A program made the position numbers and the translations under genes. Shown here one piece after another: positions 18,182 through 27,375 of a stretch of 64,000 nt of DNA. Where the stretch lies: assembly GCA_900544255.1 (NCBI GenBank), contig UQUM01000005.1, positions 33,463-97,462 of the forward strand, in the 5' to 3' direction. The first letter of the stretch is position 1. Each line of letters begins with the position of its first letter. The notes under the pieces were generated by a model. It saw nothing but the letters and a program-made list of their open reading frames with translations. It did not search any database and was not told the origin of the DNA. The DNA comes from an uncultured Sutterella sp. GTDB lineage: Bacteria > Pseudomonadota > Gammaproteobacteria > Burkholderiales > Burkholderiaceae_F.

Positions 18182-18360
18182 TACTTCGTGTGCGGCGCGC
18201 ACTTACTTTCCACAAAGTACTTGCGTTCTTCGAATTCGCCCTTCTTACCGATATTGAAGGACTGCACGGGGCGATGGTACCCCATCACACGAGTCCACAC
18301 TTCGCAAGGCTGACGCTCACAGTCTTCCAACTTCACGTCCGTCGTTTTAACCGCTTCCAT
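18181..18360 (-). CDS. nrdD: Detached glycyl-radical domain of class III ribonucleotide reductase
   Basis: A 59-residue protein starting MEAVKTTDVKLEDCERQPCE. Its middle, VWTRVMGYHRPVQSFNIGKK, matches the C-terminal glycyl-radical loop of NrdD proteins (R-V-x-G-Y, with G27 as the expected radical site), followed by GEFEERKYF. In most NrdD proteins this loop is the last part of one ~700-residue chain. Here nrdD stops 70 bases earlier, and this piece has its own AGGAGG five bases before its ATG. Its stop overlaps the nrdG start (TAATG). Two cysteines near the start (C14, C19) and one near the end (C54) are extra. The assignment is based on motif and context; that it joins NrdD to form the active enzyme is inference. 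Confidence 0.88.
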   Translation of the reverse strand: MEAVKTTDVKLEDCERQPCEVWTRVMGYHRPVQSFNIGKKGEFEERKYFVESKCAPHTK

Positions 18361-18430
18361 GGTTGCCTCCTATCTCTTTGTGTTTCTCCACTATAACCCA
18401 AAAACCGATTGATGCGATCTATTAACGCGA

Positions 18431-20455
18431 TTAACCGGCCGCCTTCTCCGTCTGTACGCGGCGTGCCAATTTCTTCGCAATAAGTTCCGCGTCGCACTTG
18501 GGGCAGAAATCATGTCGCCCGGAGAGGTAACCGTGTTTCGGGCAGATGGAGAACGTGGGCGTCACCGTGATATAGGGCAGACGGAACCGCGTCAGCGTCC
18601 GGCGTACCAAATCGCGGCAGGCCTCTGCAGAACTCACGGCCTCATTCATATAAAGATGCAGCACCGTACCGCCCGTATATTTCCGCTGCAGGTCTTCCTG
18701 CATTTCCAAGGCTTCAAACGGATCGTCCGTGTACCCCACGGGAAGTTGCGACGAATTCGTGTAGTAGGGGTGCGACGGGGTGCCTGCCTGCAGAATGTCC
18801 GGGAATCGCTTCTTGTCTTCCTTCGCAAAGCGATACGTCGTCCCTTCGGCGGGCGTCGCTTCCAGGTTGTACATATGGTCAGTTTCCGCCTGGAAAGCTA
18901 CGAGCTTCTCCCGAACATGATCGAGAAGCCGCACGGCCATCGCGTGGCCCGTCTCCGTCGTAATGTCGTCGGTGTCCCCGGTGAAGTTTCTCACCATCTC
19001 ATTAATGCCGTTCACACCGATTGTCGAGAAGTGATTGCGCAGCGTTCCGAGATAGCGCTTCGTGTACGGGAAAAGCCCTTCGTCAATATGGCGCTGAATG
19101 ACCTTGCGCTTAATTTCCAGCGACTTCTTGGCGAGATCCAGCAAATAATCCAACCGCTCAAAAAGCGCCTTCTCGTTTCCCTTGAATAGGTACCCCAACC
19201 GCGCACAGTTGATCGTCACCACCCCCAGGGAGCCCGTCTGCTCGGCGGAACCGAAAAGGCCGTTTCCGCGCTTTAAGAGTTCACGCAAATCGAGCTGCAG
19301 CCGGCAGCACATCGAGCGGATCATGTTGGGCTTTAATTCCGAATTGATGAAATTTTGGAAATACGGCAACCCGTAGCGCGCCGTCATTTCAAAAAGCGGC
19401 AGGCAGTTGGGGCTGTCCCAATCAAAGTCCGGCGTGATGTTGTAGGTCGGAATCGGGAACGTGAAGACGCGCCCCTTGGCGTCCCCCTTCATCATGACTT
19501 CAATGTACGCCCGATTGATCATGTCCATTTCGGGCTGCAGTTCCCCGTAGGTAAAGGGCATTTCTTCACCGCCGATCAGCGGATGCTGCGACTTCAAATC
19601 TTCAGGACACGTCCAGTCGAACGTGAGGTTCGTAAAGGGAGTCTGAGTCCCCCAGCGGCTCGGCACGTTGAGGTTGTAGATGAGTTCCTGAATACTCTGC
19701 TTGACTTCCTCGTAGGGCAGGCGGTCCTTACGAATAAAGGGCGCGAGATACGTATCGAAGGACGAAAAGGCCTGTGCCCCCGCCCACTCGTTCTGCATCG
19801 TACCCAAGAAATTGACGATCTGCCCCGTCGCGGACGTCAGATGCTTCGGAGGCGACGATTCCACCTTCCCCGGCACGCCGTTGAAGCCTTCGTTGATGAG
19901 GGTACGCAGACTCCATCCTGCGCAATAGCCCGAAAGCATATCGAGGTCATGGATATGGAAATCCGCATTGCGGTGCGCCGCCCCGATTTCCGGCGTGTAA
20001 ATGTAGTTGAGCCAATAATTGGCGATCACTTTGCCGGAAACGTTGAGAATGAGTCCTCCCAGGCTGTAACCCTGATTGGCATTGGCATTCACGCGCCAGT
20101 CACTCTGGTCAAGGTACTCATTGATGGAACTTTCCACGTTGACCCAACTCTTTTTGACGTCCCGCGTCGTCGCCCGCTGCTCACGATAGACGATGTAGCT
20201 TCGCAGCGTCACAAAGTGCCCGGCCTCAAAAAGGGCGTGCTCAACGGCATCCTGCACCCTCTCAATGTTGGGCGTGGCGCAGTTTAAAGCCTCAAGTTTG
20301 GGCATCACCCGTTCCCGAGTGAGTTTTTCTGCCTCTTTTTCATCGAATTCCCCCGTAGCACGTCCGGCCTTTACCAGAGCCGCCGTAATCTTCGAAGCAT
20401 CAAAGGACTTGACGCTGCCGTCGCGCTTCACGAGATGCTGAGGGATGATGGTCAT
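18431..20455 (-). CDS. nrdD: Anaerobic ribonucleoside-triphosphate reductase, large subunit lacking the radical loop
   Basis: 674 residues; reduces ribonucleoside triphosphates to deoxyribonucleotides without oxygen. The N-terminal ATP-cone (about 1-95, VKRDGSVKSFDASKI) is the allosteric site. The catalytic barrel carries FHIHDLDMLSGYCAGWS (C178) and TINCARLGYLFKG. The C-terminus ends with a zinc-binding CPKHGY...FCPKCD motif (C638, H641, C651, C654) and then a short basic tail ending EKAAG. Typical NrdD proteins continue with the R-V-x-G-Y radical loop; here that part is a separate gene 70 bases downstream. The 417-base leader suggests regulation. Confidence 0.95.
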   Translation of the reverse strand: MTIIPQHLVKRDGSVKSFDASKITAALVKAGRATGEFDEKEAEKLTRERVMPKLEALNCATPNIERVQDAVEHALFEAGHFVTLRSYIVYREQRATTRDVKKSWVNVESSINEYLDQSDWRVNANANQGYSLGGLILNVSGKVIANYWLNYIYTPEIGAAHRNADFHIHDLDMLSGYCAGWSLRTLINEGFNGVPGKVESSPPKHLTSATGQIVNFLGTMQNEWAGAQAFSSFDTYLAPFIRKDRLPYEEVKQSIQELIYNLNVPSRWGTQTPFTNLTFDWTCPEDLKSQHPLIGGEEMPFTYGELQPEMDMINRAYIEVMMKGDAKGRVFTFPIPTYNITPDFDWDSPNCLPLFEMTARYGLPYFQNFINSELKPNMIRSMCCRLQLDLRELLKRGNGLFGSAEQTGSLGVVTINCARLGYLFKGNEKALFERLDYLLDLAKKSLEIKRKVIQRHIDEGLFPYTKRYLGTLRNHFSTIGVNGINEMVRNFTGDTDDITTETGHAMAVRLLDHVREKLVAFQAETDHMYNLEATPAEGTTYRFAKEDKKRFPDILQAGTPSHPYYTNSSQLPVGYTDDPFEALEMQEDLQRKYTGGTVLHLYMNEAVSSAEACRDLVRRTLTRFRLPYITVTPTFSICPKHGYLSGRHDFCPKCDAELIAKKLARRVQTEKAAG

Positions 20456-20872
20456 AAATTCAACTCACTCAAATTAATTTCTCTGCGTAATGTACCCCGC
20501 CGGTGGCCGCTCATTTTTGAAAAACGGCACCGGACACGCAGAAAGCCAACCACCGGGGAAATGGAGAAAATCGATTCATCCGACCGGACAATGCTTTGGA
20601 CGATAAAGCCCGAAGCCGGGGGTGTCAAGCGGAGGCAATCACGCTGCCGCCGTTTTCCACCGAAATTTTTCAGCGTTAAATCAATTCTCCCTCAACCTAA
20701 TTCAAGTCTTACCGCGACATCACGGTTTCCTGTCACCCTAAGGGTAAATCCCGTGACGAGAAAACGCTTTCCTCGGGATTTTCCCGACACTCCCGACACT
20801 CTTAAAACAAAACGGCCGGCCGCAGAACCCAAGTTTCCGCCGACCGGCCGCATGAACGACTTCACGCCGTCC
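20456..20872. promoter_or_regulatory. Long leader/promoter region of the anaerobic reductase operon
   Basis: 417 bases without a supportable gene. Near guaA it holds the guaA terminator. Next to that come two adjacent copies of TCCCGACAC (20782-20790 and 20791-20799), the first overlapping a palindrome TCGGGA-TTT-TCCCGA (20773-20787). A second symmetric element is ACCCT-A-AGGGT (20735-20745), inside GTCAC...GTGAC (20732-20757). I see no NrdR-box pair and no full FNR site (only TTGAT half-sites), so the regulator is unknown. Confidence 0.45.
20803..20850 (-). terminator. Terminator after guaA
   Basis: On the minus strand CGGCCGGTCG pairs with CGGCCGGCCG (ten pairs, one G-U), followed by TTTTGTTTT. 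Confidence 0.85.
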
Positions 20873-22438
20873 TTATTCCCATTCGATCGTGGCAGGGGGT
20901 TTGCCGGACACGTCGTAGACCACGCGGTTGATCCCCTTCACTTCATTGATGATGCGGTTGGAAACGCGCCCCAAGAGGTCGTACGGGAGTTCGGACCACT
21001 TGGCGGTCATGAAGTCGCTCGTCTGCACGGAGCGCAGGCTCACCACCCATTCATAGGTACGGCCGTCGCCCATCACGCCAACGCTCTTTACGGGGAGGAA
21101 CACGACGAAGGCCTGACTCACCTTGTCGTACCAGCCGGCCGCACGGAGTTCTTCGATGAAGATCGCATCGGCCTCGCGAAGGATGTCCGCGTATTCGCGC
21201 TTTACTTCACCCAAGATACGTACGCCGAGACCAGGGCCGGGGAAAGGATGACGGTACACCATTTCCGCGGGGAGTCCCAACTTCACGCCGAGTTCACGCA
21301 CTTCGTCCTTAAAGAGCGAACGCAGCGGTTCGAGAAGCTTCAGTTTCAGCGTATCAGGCAGCCCGCCTACGTTATGGTGGCTCTTGATGGTCTTCGCCTT
21401 CTTCGTCTTCGCGGCCGCACTTTCGATGACGTCCGGATAGATCGTACCCTGAGCGAGCCACTTCGCATCCGTCATCTTTTCAGCTTCGGCCTGGAAGCAG
21501 TTCACAAACTCGCGGCCGATGATCTTGCGCTTTTTTTCCGGATCCGTTTCGCCGGCCAAAGCGTCCATAAAGCGATCGACGGCGTCAACCACCACGAGCT
21601 TCATGCCCATGTTCTTCTGGAAGGTGTCGCGCACTTGTTCGCGTTCGTTCTTGCGCAACAGGCCGTTGTCCACGAAGACGCAGGTGAGCTGATCACCGAT
21701 CGCCCGATGAATGAGCGCCGCCGCAACGGAACTGTCCACGCCGCCCGACAAGCCCAGAATCACCTGATCCTTACCCACCTGGTTGCGGATCATTTCTACG
21801 GCTTCGGTGATGTAGTCTTCCATCACCCAATCCGGACGGCAGCCGCAGATATCGAGCACAAAGCGCTGCAGAATTTCACGGCCCTTCACGGTGTGCGTCA
21901 CTTCCGGATGGAACTGCACGGCATAAAAACGCCGCTTTTCGTCGGCCATACCGGCAATCGGGCACGAGGGGGTCGACGCCATCACCACAAACCCCGGCGG
22001 GAGTTCGGAAACCTTGTCACCGTGGCTCATCCACACCTTCAGCATGCCTTCGCCGTCTTCGCCCTTGAAGTCTTCAATGCCTTCCAAGAGCTTCGTGTGG
22101 TTGTGCGCACGGACTTCCGCGTAACCGAATTCGCGTTTCGTGCCGCTTTCCACCTTACCGCCCAACTGTTGCGCCATCGTCTGCATGCCGTAGCAGATGC
22201 CCAGCACCGGCACGCCGGCTTCGAACACCGCCTGAGACGCCTGATCATTGCTTTCTTCATAGGCACTCATGTGAGACCCCGAAAGAATGATGCCGGCCGG
22301 ATTGAATTCCTTAATGAATTCAGCGGAAACATCGTTGGCGTGAACTTCGCAGTACACATGCGCTTCGCGCACGCGGCGCGCGATAAGCTGCGTTACCTGA
22401 CTGCCGAAGTCCAGAATAAGAATGCGATCGTGCTGCAT
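20873..22438 (-). CDS. guaA: GMP synthase (glutamine-hydrolysing)
   Basis: 521 residues; converts XMP to GMP with ATP and glutamine, the last step of de novo guanine nucleotide synthesis. The N-terminal class I glutamine amidotransferase has its triad at C82 (GICYGMQ), H177 and E179 (FHPEV). The ATP-pyrophosphatase domain has the P-loop LSGGVDSS (230-237), and the C-terminal dimerisation domain ends [12 protein letters not shown]. It follows guaB with a 97-base gap containing a strong hairpin, so it may be partly uncoupled from guaB. Confidence 0.98.
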   Translation of the reverse strand: MQHDRILILDFGSQVTQLIARRVREAHVYCEVHANDVSAEFIKEFNPAGIILSGSHMSAYEESNDQASQAVFEAGVPVLGICYGMQTMAQQLGGKVESGTKREFGYAEVRAHNHTKLLEGIEDFKGEDGEGMLKVWMSHGDKVSELPPGFVVMASTPSCPIAGMADEKRRFYAVQFHPEVTHTVKGREILQRFVLDICGCRPDWVMEDYITEAVEMIRNQVGKDQVILGLSGGVDSSVAAALIHRAIGDQLTCVFVDNGLLRKNEREQVRDTFQKNMGMKLVVVDAVDRFMDALAGETDPEKKRKIIGREFVNCFQAEAEKMTDAKWLAQGTIYPDVIESAAAKTKKAKTIKSHHNVGGLPDTLKLKLLEPLRSLFKDEVRELGVKLGLPAEMVYRHPFPGPGLGVRILGEVKREYADILREADAIFIEELRAAGWYDKVSQAFVVFLPVKSVGVMGDGRTYEWVVSLRSVQTSDFMTAKWSELPYDLLGRVSNRIINEVKGINRVVYDVSGKPPATIEWE

Positions 22439-22460
22439 AGAGGCAATAGGGAAAAGTTAA

Positions 22461-22509
22461 AAATTAAGAAAACGAAACGGCGCAGGAGGTTCAATGCGAC
22501 CTGCGCCGT
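22461..22509 (-). terminator. Terminator/attenuator between guaB and guaA
   Basis: On the minus strand ACGGCGCAGG (22500-22509) pairs perfectly with CCTGCGCCGT (22477-22486), followed by TTCGTTTTCTTAATTTTT. It would end most guaB transcripts before guaA. Confidence 0.8.
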
Positions 22510-22535
22510 CAGTTTAGCGTGAATCCGCCGAAAGG

Positions 22536-24002
22536 TTAGTGTTCCTGACGGTAGTTCGGAGCTTCCTTCGTGATCTTCACGTCATGAACATGGCTTTCGC
22601 GCCAACCCGCCGCCGTAATTTCGACGAACTCGGCACGCGAACGCATTTCGTCGATCGTGCGGCAGCCGCAGTAGCCCATGGAAGAACGGAGACCGCCTGC
22701 CATCTGGTAAAGGATGTTGGTGACGGAACCCTTGAAGGGCACCATCCCTTCAATGCCTTCCGGCACGAGCTTATCGAGATTGCCGGCGTTGTTGTCCTGG
22801 AAGTAGCGATCGGCCGACCCCTTGAACATGGCCCCCAAGGAACCCATGCCGCGGTAAGACTTGTAGGAACGGCCCTGGTAAAGAATCACCTCGCCCGGCG
22901 CTTCTTCAGTACCGGCGAGCATACCGCCCATCATGACGCAGTTCGCCCCCGCAGCGATAGCCTTGGCAATATCACCCGAGAAACGGATGCCGCCGTCGGC
23001 GATCAGGGGAACGCCCGTGCCTTCGAGGGCTTCAGCCACGTTGCTGATCGCGGTGATCTGGGGAACGCCCACGCCAGCCACGATACGCGTCGTACAGATG
23101 GAGCCCGGCCCGATACCGACCTTGACGGCGTCCGCACCGTGATCCGCCAGAGCACGGGCCGCAGCGCCGGTGGCGATGTTGCCGCCGATCACCTGCAGGT
23201 TGGGATAATTCTTCTTCACCCAAGTCACGCGATCCAAAACGCCCTTGGAGTGACCGTGAGCGGTATCCACCACCACGACGTCCACGCCGGCTTCGACGAG
23301 GAGTTCCAGACGTTCTTCCGTGCCGGCACCGACACCGATCGAAGCCCCCGCGAGCAACTTGCCGTCCTTGTCCTTAGCGGCATTGGGATGCTCGGTCGCC
23401 TTCACGATGTCCTTCACCGTAATGAGTCCGCTGAGATTGAAATCCTTGTCAACGACGAGCACGCGTTCCAGACGATTTTCGTGCATGAGACGCTTGGCTT
23501 CTTCAAGGGAGGCCCCTTCGCGAACCGTGACGAGCTTTTCACGCGGCGTCATGATTTCACGCACCGGCGCCTGCATACGGGTTTCAAAACGAAGGTCGCG
23601 GTTGGTGACCATACCGAGAACCCGGCGGCCTTCGACGACGGGCACACCGCTGATCTTGTGCTCAAGGCACATGCGGATCACGTCGCCCACGAGCATGTCG
23701 GGGCCCACCGTGATGGGATCGCTCACCACGCCGGACTCATGACGCTTCACCTTCGCCACTTCCGCGGCCTGCTGCTGAGCCGTGAGGTTCTTGTGGATAA
23801 TGCCGACACCGCCTTCCTGCGCGAGCGCGATCGCGAGATTGGCTTCGGTCACCGTATCCATGGCGGCCGAGATCATCGGAAGGTTGAGGGTAATTTCGCG
23901 CGTGAGCTTCGTCTTCAGAACGACGTCGCGGGGCAGTACTTCAGAATAAGCCGGGACAAGGAGCACGTCGTCAAACGTGAGCGCTTTCTGCTGGAGTCGC
24001 AT
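22536..24002 (-). CDS. guaB: Inosine-5'-monophosphate dehydrogenase
   Basis: 488 residues; oxidises IMP to XMP with NAD+, the committed step to GMP. The catalytic loop [18 protein letters not shown] carries the nucleophilic cysteine. A pair of CBS domains (about 95-215) interrupts the TIM barrel; the flap shows [10 protein letters not shown] and the start is [21 protein letters not shown]. Standard length. It is preceded by a good promoter and followed by guaA across a hairpin. Confidence 0.98.
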   Translation of the reverse strand: MRLQQKALTFDDVLLVPAYSEVLPRDVVLKTKLTREITLNLPMISAAMDTVTEANLAIALAQEGGVGIIHKNLTAQQQAAEVAKVKRHESGVVSDPITVGPDMLVGDVIRMCLEHKISGVPVVEGRRVLGMVTNRDLRFETRMQAPVREIMTPREKLVTVREGASLEEAKRLMHENRLERVLVVDKDFNLSGLITVKDIVKATEHPNAAKDKDGKLLAGASIGVGAGTEERLELLVEAGVDVVVVDTAHGHSKGVLDRVTWVKKNYPNLQVIGGNIATGAAARALADHGADAVKVGIGPGSICTTRIVAGVGVPQITAISNVAEALEGTGVPLIADGGIRFSGDIAKAIAAGANCVMMGGMLAGTEEAPGEVILYQGRSYKSYRGMGSLGAMFKGSADRYFQDNNAGNLDKLVPEGIEGMVPFKGSVTNILYQMAGGLRSSMGYCGCRTIDEMRSRAEFVEITAAGWRESHVHDVKITKEAPNYRQEH

Positions 24003-24085
24003 TATTTTTTACCTCTGGGCAAAAAAAAAATGTGTCACGCAGACGGGCGTCTTACCTGCCTTTGGCCAGCTGCGGTTAACCAATA

Positions 24086-24115
24086 ATTATACGGCATTTA
24101 CAAGGGCTCTTCCAA
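24086..24115 (-). promoter_or_regulatory. Promoter of guaB
   Basis: On the minus strand -35 TTGGAA (24110-24115), 18-base spacer, -10 TATAAT (24086-24091). The leader to the guaB start is about 75 bases and contains a run of ten T residues just before the coding region. Confidence 0.7.
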
Positions 24116-24122
24116 GAATTTT

Positions 24123-24725
24123 CTACGACAAAGCACTTAATTCCAGTGCCTGCGGAAGTTTTCCCGCAAGATAATCCCGCACCCAATAAAGTCCCGCCAA
24201 CGTTTTGACGTCCGTAATCTCGCCGGTGCGGCACATCTGCAGCGCTTCTTCAAACGTGGGTTTCACAAGCGTCAGAAATTCATTGTCGTCCAGATGCACC
24301 GTTCCCGCCGTGAGTTCGCGCGCAAGATAAATCTCAATGTGTTCGTCGCTGTAGCCGATCGCATTGTGAATCGTGCCGAGGAACGTCCAACGCTTCGCGG
24401 TGAGCCCCGCTTCTTCTTCCAATTCGCGGCGTGCCGTCGCAAAAGCCTCTTCCCCCGGATCAATTTTTCCGGCAGGAATTTCCCAGAAGGCACCGCCCGC
24501 CGGTGCGCGCCACTGCCGCTCCAACACGACGCGTTGATGTTCGTCAAGCGTTACTATCGCAGCCGCCCCGCAGTGCCGGGTCATTTCCCTCGTCGAGAGC
24601 TTGCCGTTGGGAAGCCTTACTTCCAGGCGACGCACGTGCATCAGCCGTCCGTCAAAGACCGCCGTTTCCGCGACAACTTCTTCTTTTAACGCCGCGTCGA
24701 GTTTTTTCGTGTCTGCCTTAAACAT
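24123..24725 (-). CDS. NUDIX hydrolase (ADP-ribose pyrophosphatase type)
   Basis: 200 residues. The Nudix box (G-x5-E-x7-R-E-L-x-E-E-x-G-L) is complete at 86-108, beginning GKIDPGEEAF. The preceding VVLERQWRAPAGGAFWEIPAG is typical of ADP-sugar pyrophosphatases (NudF-like). It probably hydrolyses ADP-ribose or related nucleotide sugars in the cytoplasm. The gene starts two bases after the smpB stop, so the two form an operon. Confidence 0.9.
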   Translation of the reverse strand: MFKADTKKLDAALKEEVVAETAVFDGRLMHVRRLEVRLPNGKLSTREMTRHCGAAAIVTLDEHQRVVLERQWRAPAGGAFWEIPAGKIDPGEEAFATARRELEEEAGLTAKRWTFLGTIHNAIGYSDEHIEIYLARELTAGTVHLDDNEFLTLVKPTFEEALQMCRTGEITDVKTLAGLYWVRDYLAGKLPQALELSALS

Positions 24726-24727
24726 GA

Positions 24728-25213
24728 CTACACATCCTTATAGTTCTGACGCGCCTTGCCTTTGGTCATGTCGTTCTTCATAAGGCGTTCCTGATCGCGC
24801 TTCCATTCTTTTTTACTCTCGTCGGCGCGCTTTTCAAATTCCTTCTTGCCGCGCCCCAACGCCATCGCAAGCTTCACCCGGCCGTTTTTAAAATGCAGAT
24901 CCAACGGTACCAAGGCGTACCCCGAGCGTTCCACCTTGCCCACGAGACGCATGATTTCCTTTTTGTGCATCAGGAGCTTGCGCGTGCGGTTGATTTCCGT
25001 TTTTTCATGCGTACAGACCTGATCGGCCGGCGTGAAATGTGCATTACACAAAAAAAGTTCTCCGTCTCTCACGTAGACGTGAGACAGATTGATGGTGGCG
25101 CGCCCGGCACGCACACTTTTGACCTCCCACCCGCGGAGCACCAACCCCGCTTCAAATCGTTCTTCGATGAAATAGTCAAAGGAAGCCCGTTTGTTTTTAA
25201 TTTGTCCGGCCAC
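24728..25213 (-). CDS. smpB: SsrA-binding protein SmpB
   Basis: 161 residues; binds tmRNA and delivers it to stalled ribosomes (trans-translation). The OB-fold core shows NKRASFDYFIEERFEAGLVLRGWEVKSVRAG and LHFKNGRVKLAMALGRGKKEFEKR. The basic C-terminal tail (KKEWKRDQERLMKN) enters the decoding centre. No tmRNA gene is seen in this window. Divergent from the RnfH-like gene. Confidence 0.97.
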   Translation of the reverse strand: MAGQIKNKRASFDYFIEERFEAGLVLRGWEVKSVRAGRATINLSHVYVRDGELFLCNAHFTPADQVCTHEKTEINRTRKLLMHKKEIMRLVGKVERSGYALVPLDLHFKNGRVKLAMALGRGKKEFEKRADESKKEWKRDQERLMKNDMTKGKARQNYKDV

Positions 25214-25294
25214 TTTCAGCGTTATCCTTTAAAGTTCTTGTCCGACATCCGAGGCGGATAATGCCGCCCTTTTCAACGTTTACGTAAAGTGCGA

Positions 25295-25609
25295 ATGATA
25301 CAAGTCGATATCGTCGGAATTGATGCCGACACGAAAAAAACTTGGTTAAAAACGGTTTCGCTCCCGAAGAACGCCGTCGTCGCGGACGCCCTCGCCGCCG
25401 TCGGTCTCAACTCAGACACCGAAGCCGCCTTATTCAACGATCGGACTCAGTCCGACAGGAAACTCTCCGACGGTGATCGAATCGACGTGCTTTCGCCGCT
25501 CACGGTAGATCCGATGACGGCTCGGCGGCTACGGATCGAAGGGCAGACGCAAGCCAAAAAAATGCAACGCGGCCGTCACGGCGGCAAACACCGACTGGCC
25601 GTGATTTAA
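25295..25609 (+). CDS. RnfH family ubiquitin-like protein
   Basis: 104 residues. It starts MIQVDIVGIDADTKKTW and shows the family pattern of a beta-grasp fold ending in GDRIDVLSPLTVDPMTARRLRIE, where LxxDPxxARRxR is the RnfH mark. The function is unknown; neighbouring with smpB is common in proteobacteria and supports the assignment. The frame could also start at a GTG two codons upstream. No good ribosome site is visible for either start. Confidence 0.8.
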   Translation: MIQVDIVGIDADTKKTWLKTVSLPKNAVVADALAAVGLNSDTEAALFNDRTQSDRKLSDGDRIDVLSPLTVDPMTARRLRIEGQTQAKKMQRGRHGGKHRLAVI

Positions 25610-25678
25610 GCGGGGGAAACAGACGCTTCGCGATTTCAAAAACGGTGCCTTTGCGGCGCCGTGTTAACTTCAACAGAC

Positions 25679-25706
25679 AAAAAAAAGGAGACACCGAAGT
25701 ATCTCC
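25679..25706 (-). terminator. Terminator after tRNA-Pro
   Basis: On the minus strand GGAGATAC-TTCG-GTGTCTCC is an eight-pair stem (one G-U) closed by a UUCG tetraloop, followed by eight T residues. Confidence 0.92.
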
Positions 25707-25721
25707 TTTCCCTGGAATTTC

Positions 25722-25800
<79 letters not shown>

Positions 25801-25810
25801 CGAGTTGCGA

Positions 25811-25839
25811 ATATTATAGATGCCGCTTCCTGAAATCAA
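25811..25839 (-). promoter_or_regulatory. Promoter of tRNA-Pro
   Basis: On the minus strand -35 TTGATT (25834-25839), 17-base spacer, -10 TAATAT (25811-25816), the same -10 as the tRNA-Ser promoter. The mature tRNA starts 12 bases downstream. Confidence 0.6.
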
Positions 25840-25898
25840 GTCCTCAGCGATTTTTTTTACGACTTACCGGACTTGTCACTGATATACAAAGAATCTTT

Positions 25899-26807
25899 TT
25901 AGACCTTCGGCATCGTCAAAGCCTGCAGCGCGTCATACGCCTGACGACAGACCGCCTGCAGATGCTCGATCTCCGCCTTTTTCTGCGCCAAAATTTCGTC
26001 GGTATGCCGTTTTGACGATTCCGCCGCCTCGGAAACTCGGGCTTCCGCTTCTGCCAGCACTGCCTTCACGCGCTCCTCTGCCGCGGCTTCGGCCTCGGCC
26101 GCACGCTGCTGTGCTTCCTGAATAATCTTTTCGGCGCGTTCCTGCGCCTCACGCATCGCCGCCTGAGCCCGACGTACTTCTTCTTCTGCCGCCGCCACCT
26201 TCCCGTCGGCCACAGTCTGCGCGGCCTGTGCCCGTTCCTTAGCGCCGTTGAGCAGACTTTCGTAGCGGGTCTTTTGATCCGCCAACATCTGTTGGCAACG
26301 CTGATTGGCCTGCGTCAGGGCTTCGGCCACCGCGCGGCGCGAGGCATCCTGCATGAGATTGCGCAGATCCGACGGAATAACGGGCGAAGCTTCTGCCGGG
26401 CGCGGTGCCGGCGCGGTCTGCGCGGGAGCAACAGTCTGAGCCGGTGCCCCTACGGGCTGAACGGACGCCGCGGGGGTCGGTTGCCCCGGGTGAGCCGCCT
26501 GTTGCGGTGTCGGTGTTTCCGTCCGCGTGGGTTGAGAATTCAGTACCCCCGTCGGACGCAGCGACGTAACGGGAAACGCCCGTTCTTCAAGAAGCCGCTC
26601 GCGAGCATCTTCAATCGTGAGATGATCCACGTAGAGAAGCTTTTTAATGCGCATCACCAACGCTTCATCGTTGATGGTAAAGGCCGACTTAAGGCTGCCA
26701 TCCGCATTTCTCAGCTGCGGAAACTGCATCTGCCAATAGCTCAGGATATAAGACGCCAAATCGCAGCGGCGTGACAGCTCATCAAGCGAAAAAGTCTGGG
26801 AATACAT
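25899..26807 (-). CDS. MerR-like DNA-binding protein with long coiled-coil tail
   Basis: 302 residues. The first ~80 ([27 protein letters not shown] ... [17 protein letters not shown]) resemble the MerR-type winged helix, including the dimer-helix start. A Pro/Ala/Thr/Gln-rich linker (about 85-145) follows. Then comes an Ala/Glu/Arg-rich helix of ~130 residues with heptad character ([22 protein letters not shown]), probably a coiled coil. A MerR-like gene next to pheT-ihfA is a conserved arrangement in many proteobacteria; those copies usually lack such a long tail. No metal-binding cysteines are present. A terminator lies between ihfA and this gene. Confidence 0.75.
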   Translation of the reverse strand: MYSQTFSLDELSRRCDLASYILSYWQMQFPQLRNADGSLKSAFTINDEALVMRIKKLLYVDHLTIEDARERLLEERAFPVTSLRPTGVLNSQPTRTETPTPQQAAHPGQPTPAASVQPVGAPAQTVAPAQTAPAPRPAEASPVIPSDLRNLMQDASRRAVAEALTQANQRCQQMLADQKTRYESLLNGAKERAQAAQTVADGKVAAAEEEVRRAQAAMREAQERAEKIIQEAQQRAAEAEAAAEERVKAVLAEAEARVSEAAESSKRHTDEILAQKKAEIEHLQAVCRQAYDALQALTMPKV

Positions 26808-26846
26808 AGCTCAACAATATAAAAAGCGGTCGATGTGCGGTGTGTA

Positions 26847-26890
26847 AAACAAAAAGCCGAAACCACTCTGCAGCAGGTGATTTCGGCTTT
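26847..26890 (-). terminator. Terminator after ihfA
   Basis: On the minus strand AAAGCCGAAA (26881-26890) pairs perfectly with TTTCGGCTTT (26853-26862), and the U-tract reads TTTTTGTTTT. Confidence 0.88.
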
Positions 26891-26963
26891 CGGTGTGCAC
26901 TCCCGCAGAAGGTGCCTTAGTCTAATGCAGATCGCTCCTTCTGTGGCGGGAAAAACTCACGGC

Positions 26964-27332
26964 TTACGCCTTGGGTTCAAACCCTTCGGGATCCTTGAAG
27001 GACGCCACGCTGTCGCGCATATGGGGCGCCGCAAGGAACGTCACCACACGGCGGGCGGCGATCACGTGGGGCACGCCCGTCTTGGGGTTGCGCCCCGGAC
27101 GCGCCACCTTGTCACGGGTGGAGAACGTACCGAAATTCGCGAGCTTCACGTCACGACGGGCAACGAGCGCCGTGAGGATTTCTTCAAAAACCGTTTCCAC
27201 AACGGCATTGGCTTCCGAGCGGGAAAGCCCCATCTTGTCGGAGAGAACTTCCGTGAAGTTCATCTTCGTGAGCGTGGAAGAGTTGGCAGGCCCTGTCGGA
27301 TAACGACCCTGGGAAGCGTCAATCTGATTCAT
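26964..27332 (-). CDS. ihfA: Integration host factor subunit alpha
   Basis: 122 residues; a DNA-bending subunit that pairs with IhfB. The core from residue 24 reads MNFTEVLSDKMGLSRSEANAVVE, then VKLANFGTFSTRDKVARPGRNPKTG with the conserved intercalating-proline arm, and ARRVVTFLAAPHMR. The ~23-residue N-terminal extension is longer than in E. coli but usual for betaproteobacteria. The ATG at 27332 has GGAATAGG before it and is preferred over the inner ATG. It is downstream of pheT by 43 bases, as in many proteobacteria. Confidence 0.93.
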   Translation of the reverse strand: MNQIDASQGRYPTGPANSSTLTKMNFTEVLSDKMGLSRSEANAVVETVFEEILTALVARRDVKLANFGTFSTRDKVARPGRNPKTGVPHVIAARRVVTFLAAPHMRDSVASFKDPEGFEPKA

Positions 27333-27375
27333 AACAACCTATTCCTAGTTAAAAAGTTGGTTCAAAAATAATCCA

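Noticed and set aside
18361..18430. nrdD split explained as a simple frameshift or sequencing error
   Set aside because: A 70-base non-coding gap with its own AGGAGG separates the two genes, and the small gene has an independent start and a TAATG link to nrdG; a single indel would not create this.
20435..22522. A 695-codon open frame on the plus strand across guaA
   Set aside because: It is antisense to a full-length, well-conserved guaA and has His/Arg-rich, family-less composition typical of a shadow frame in GC-rich DNA.
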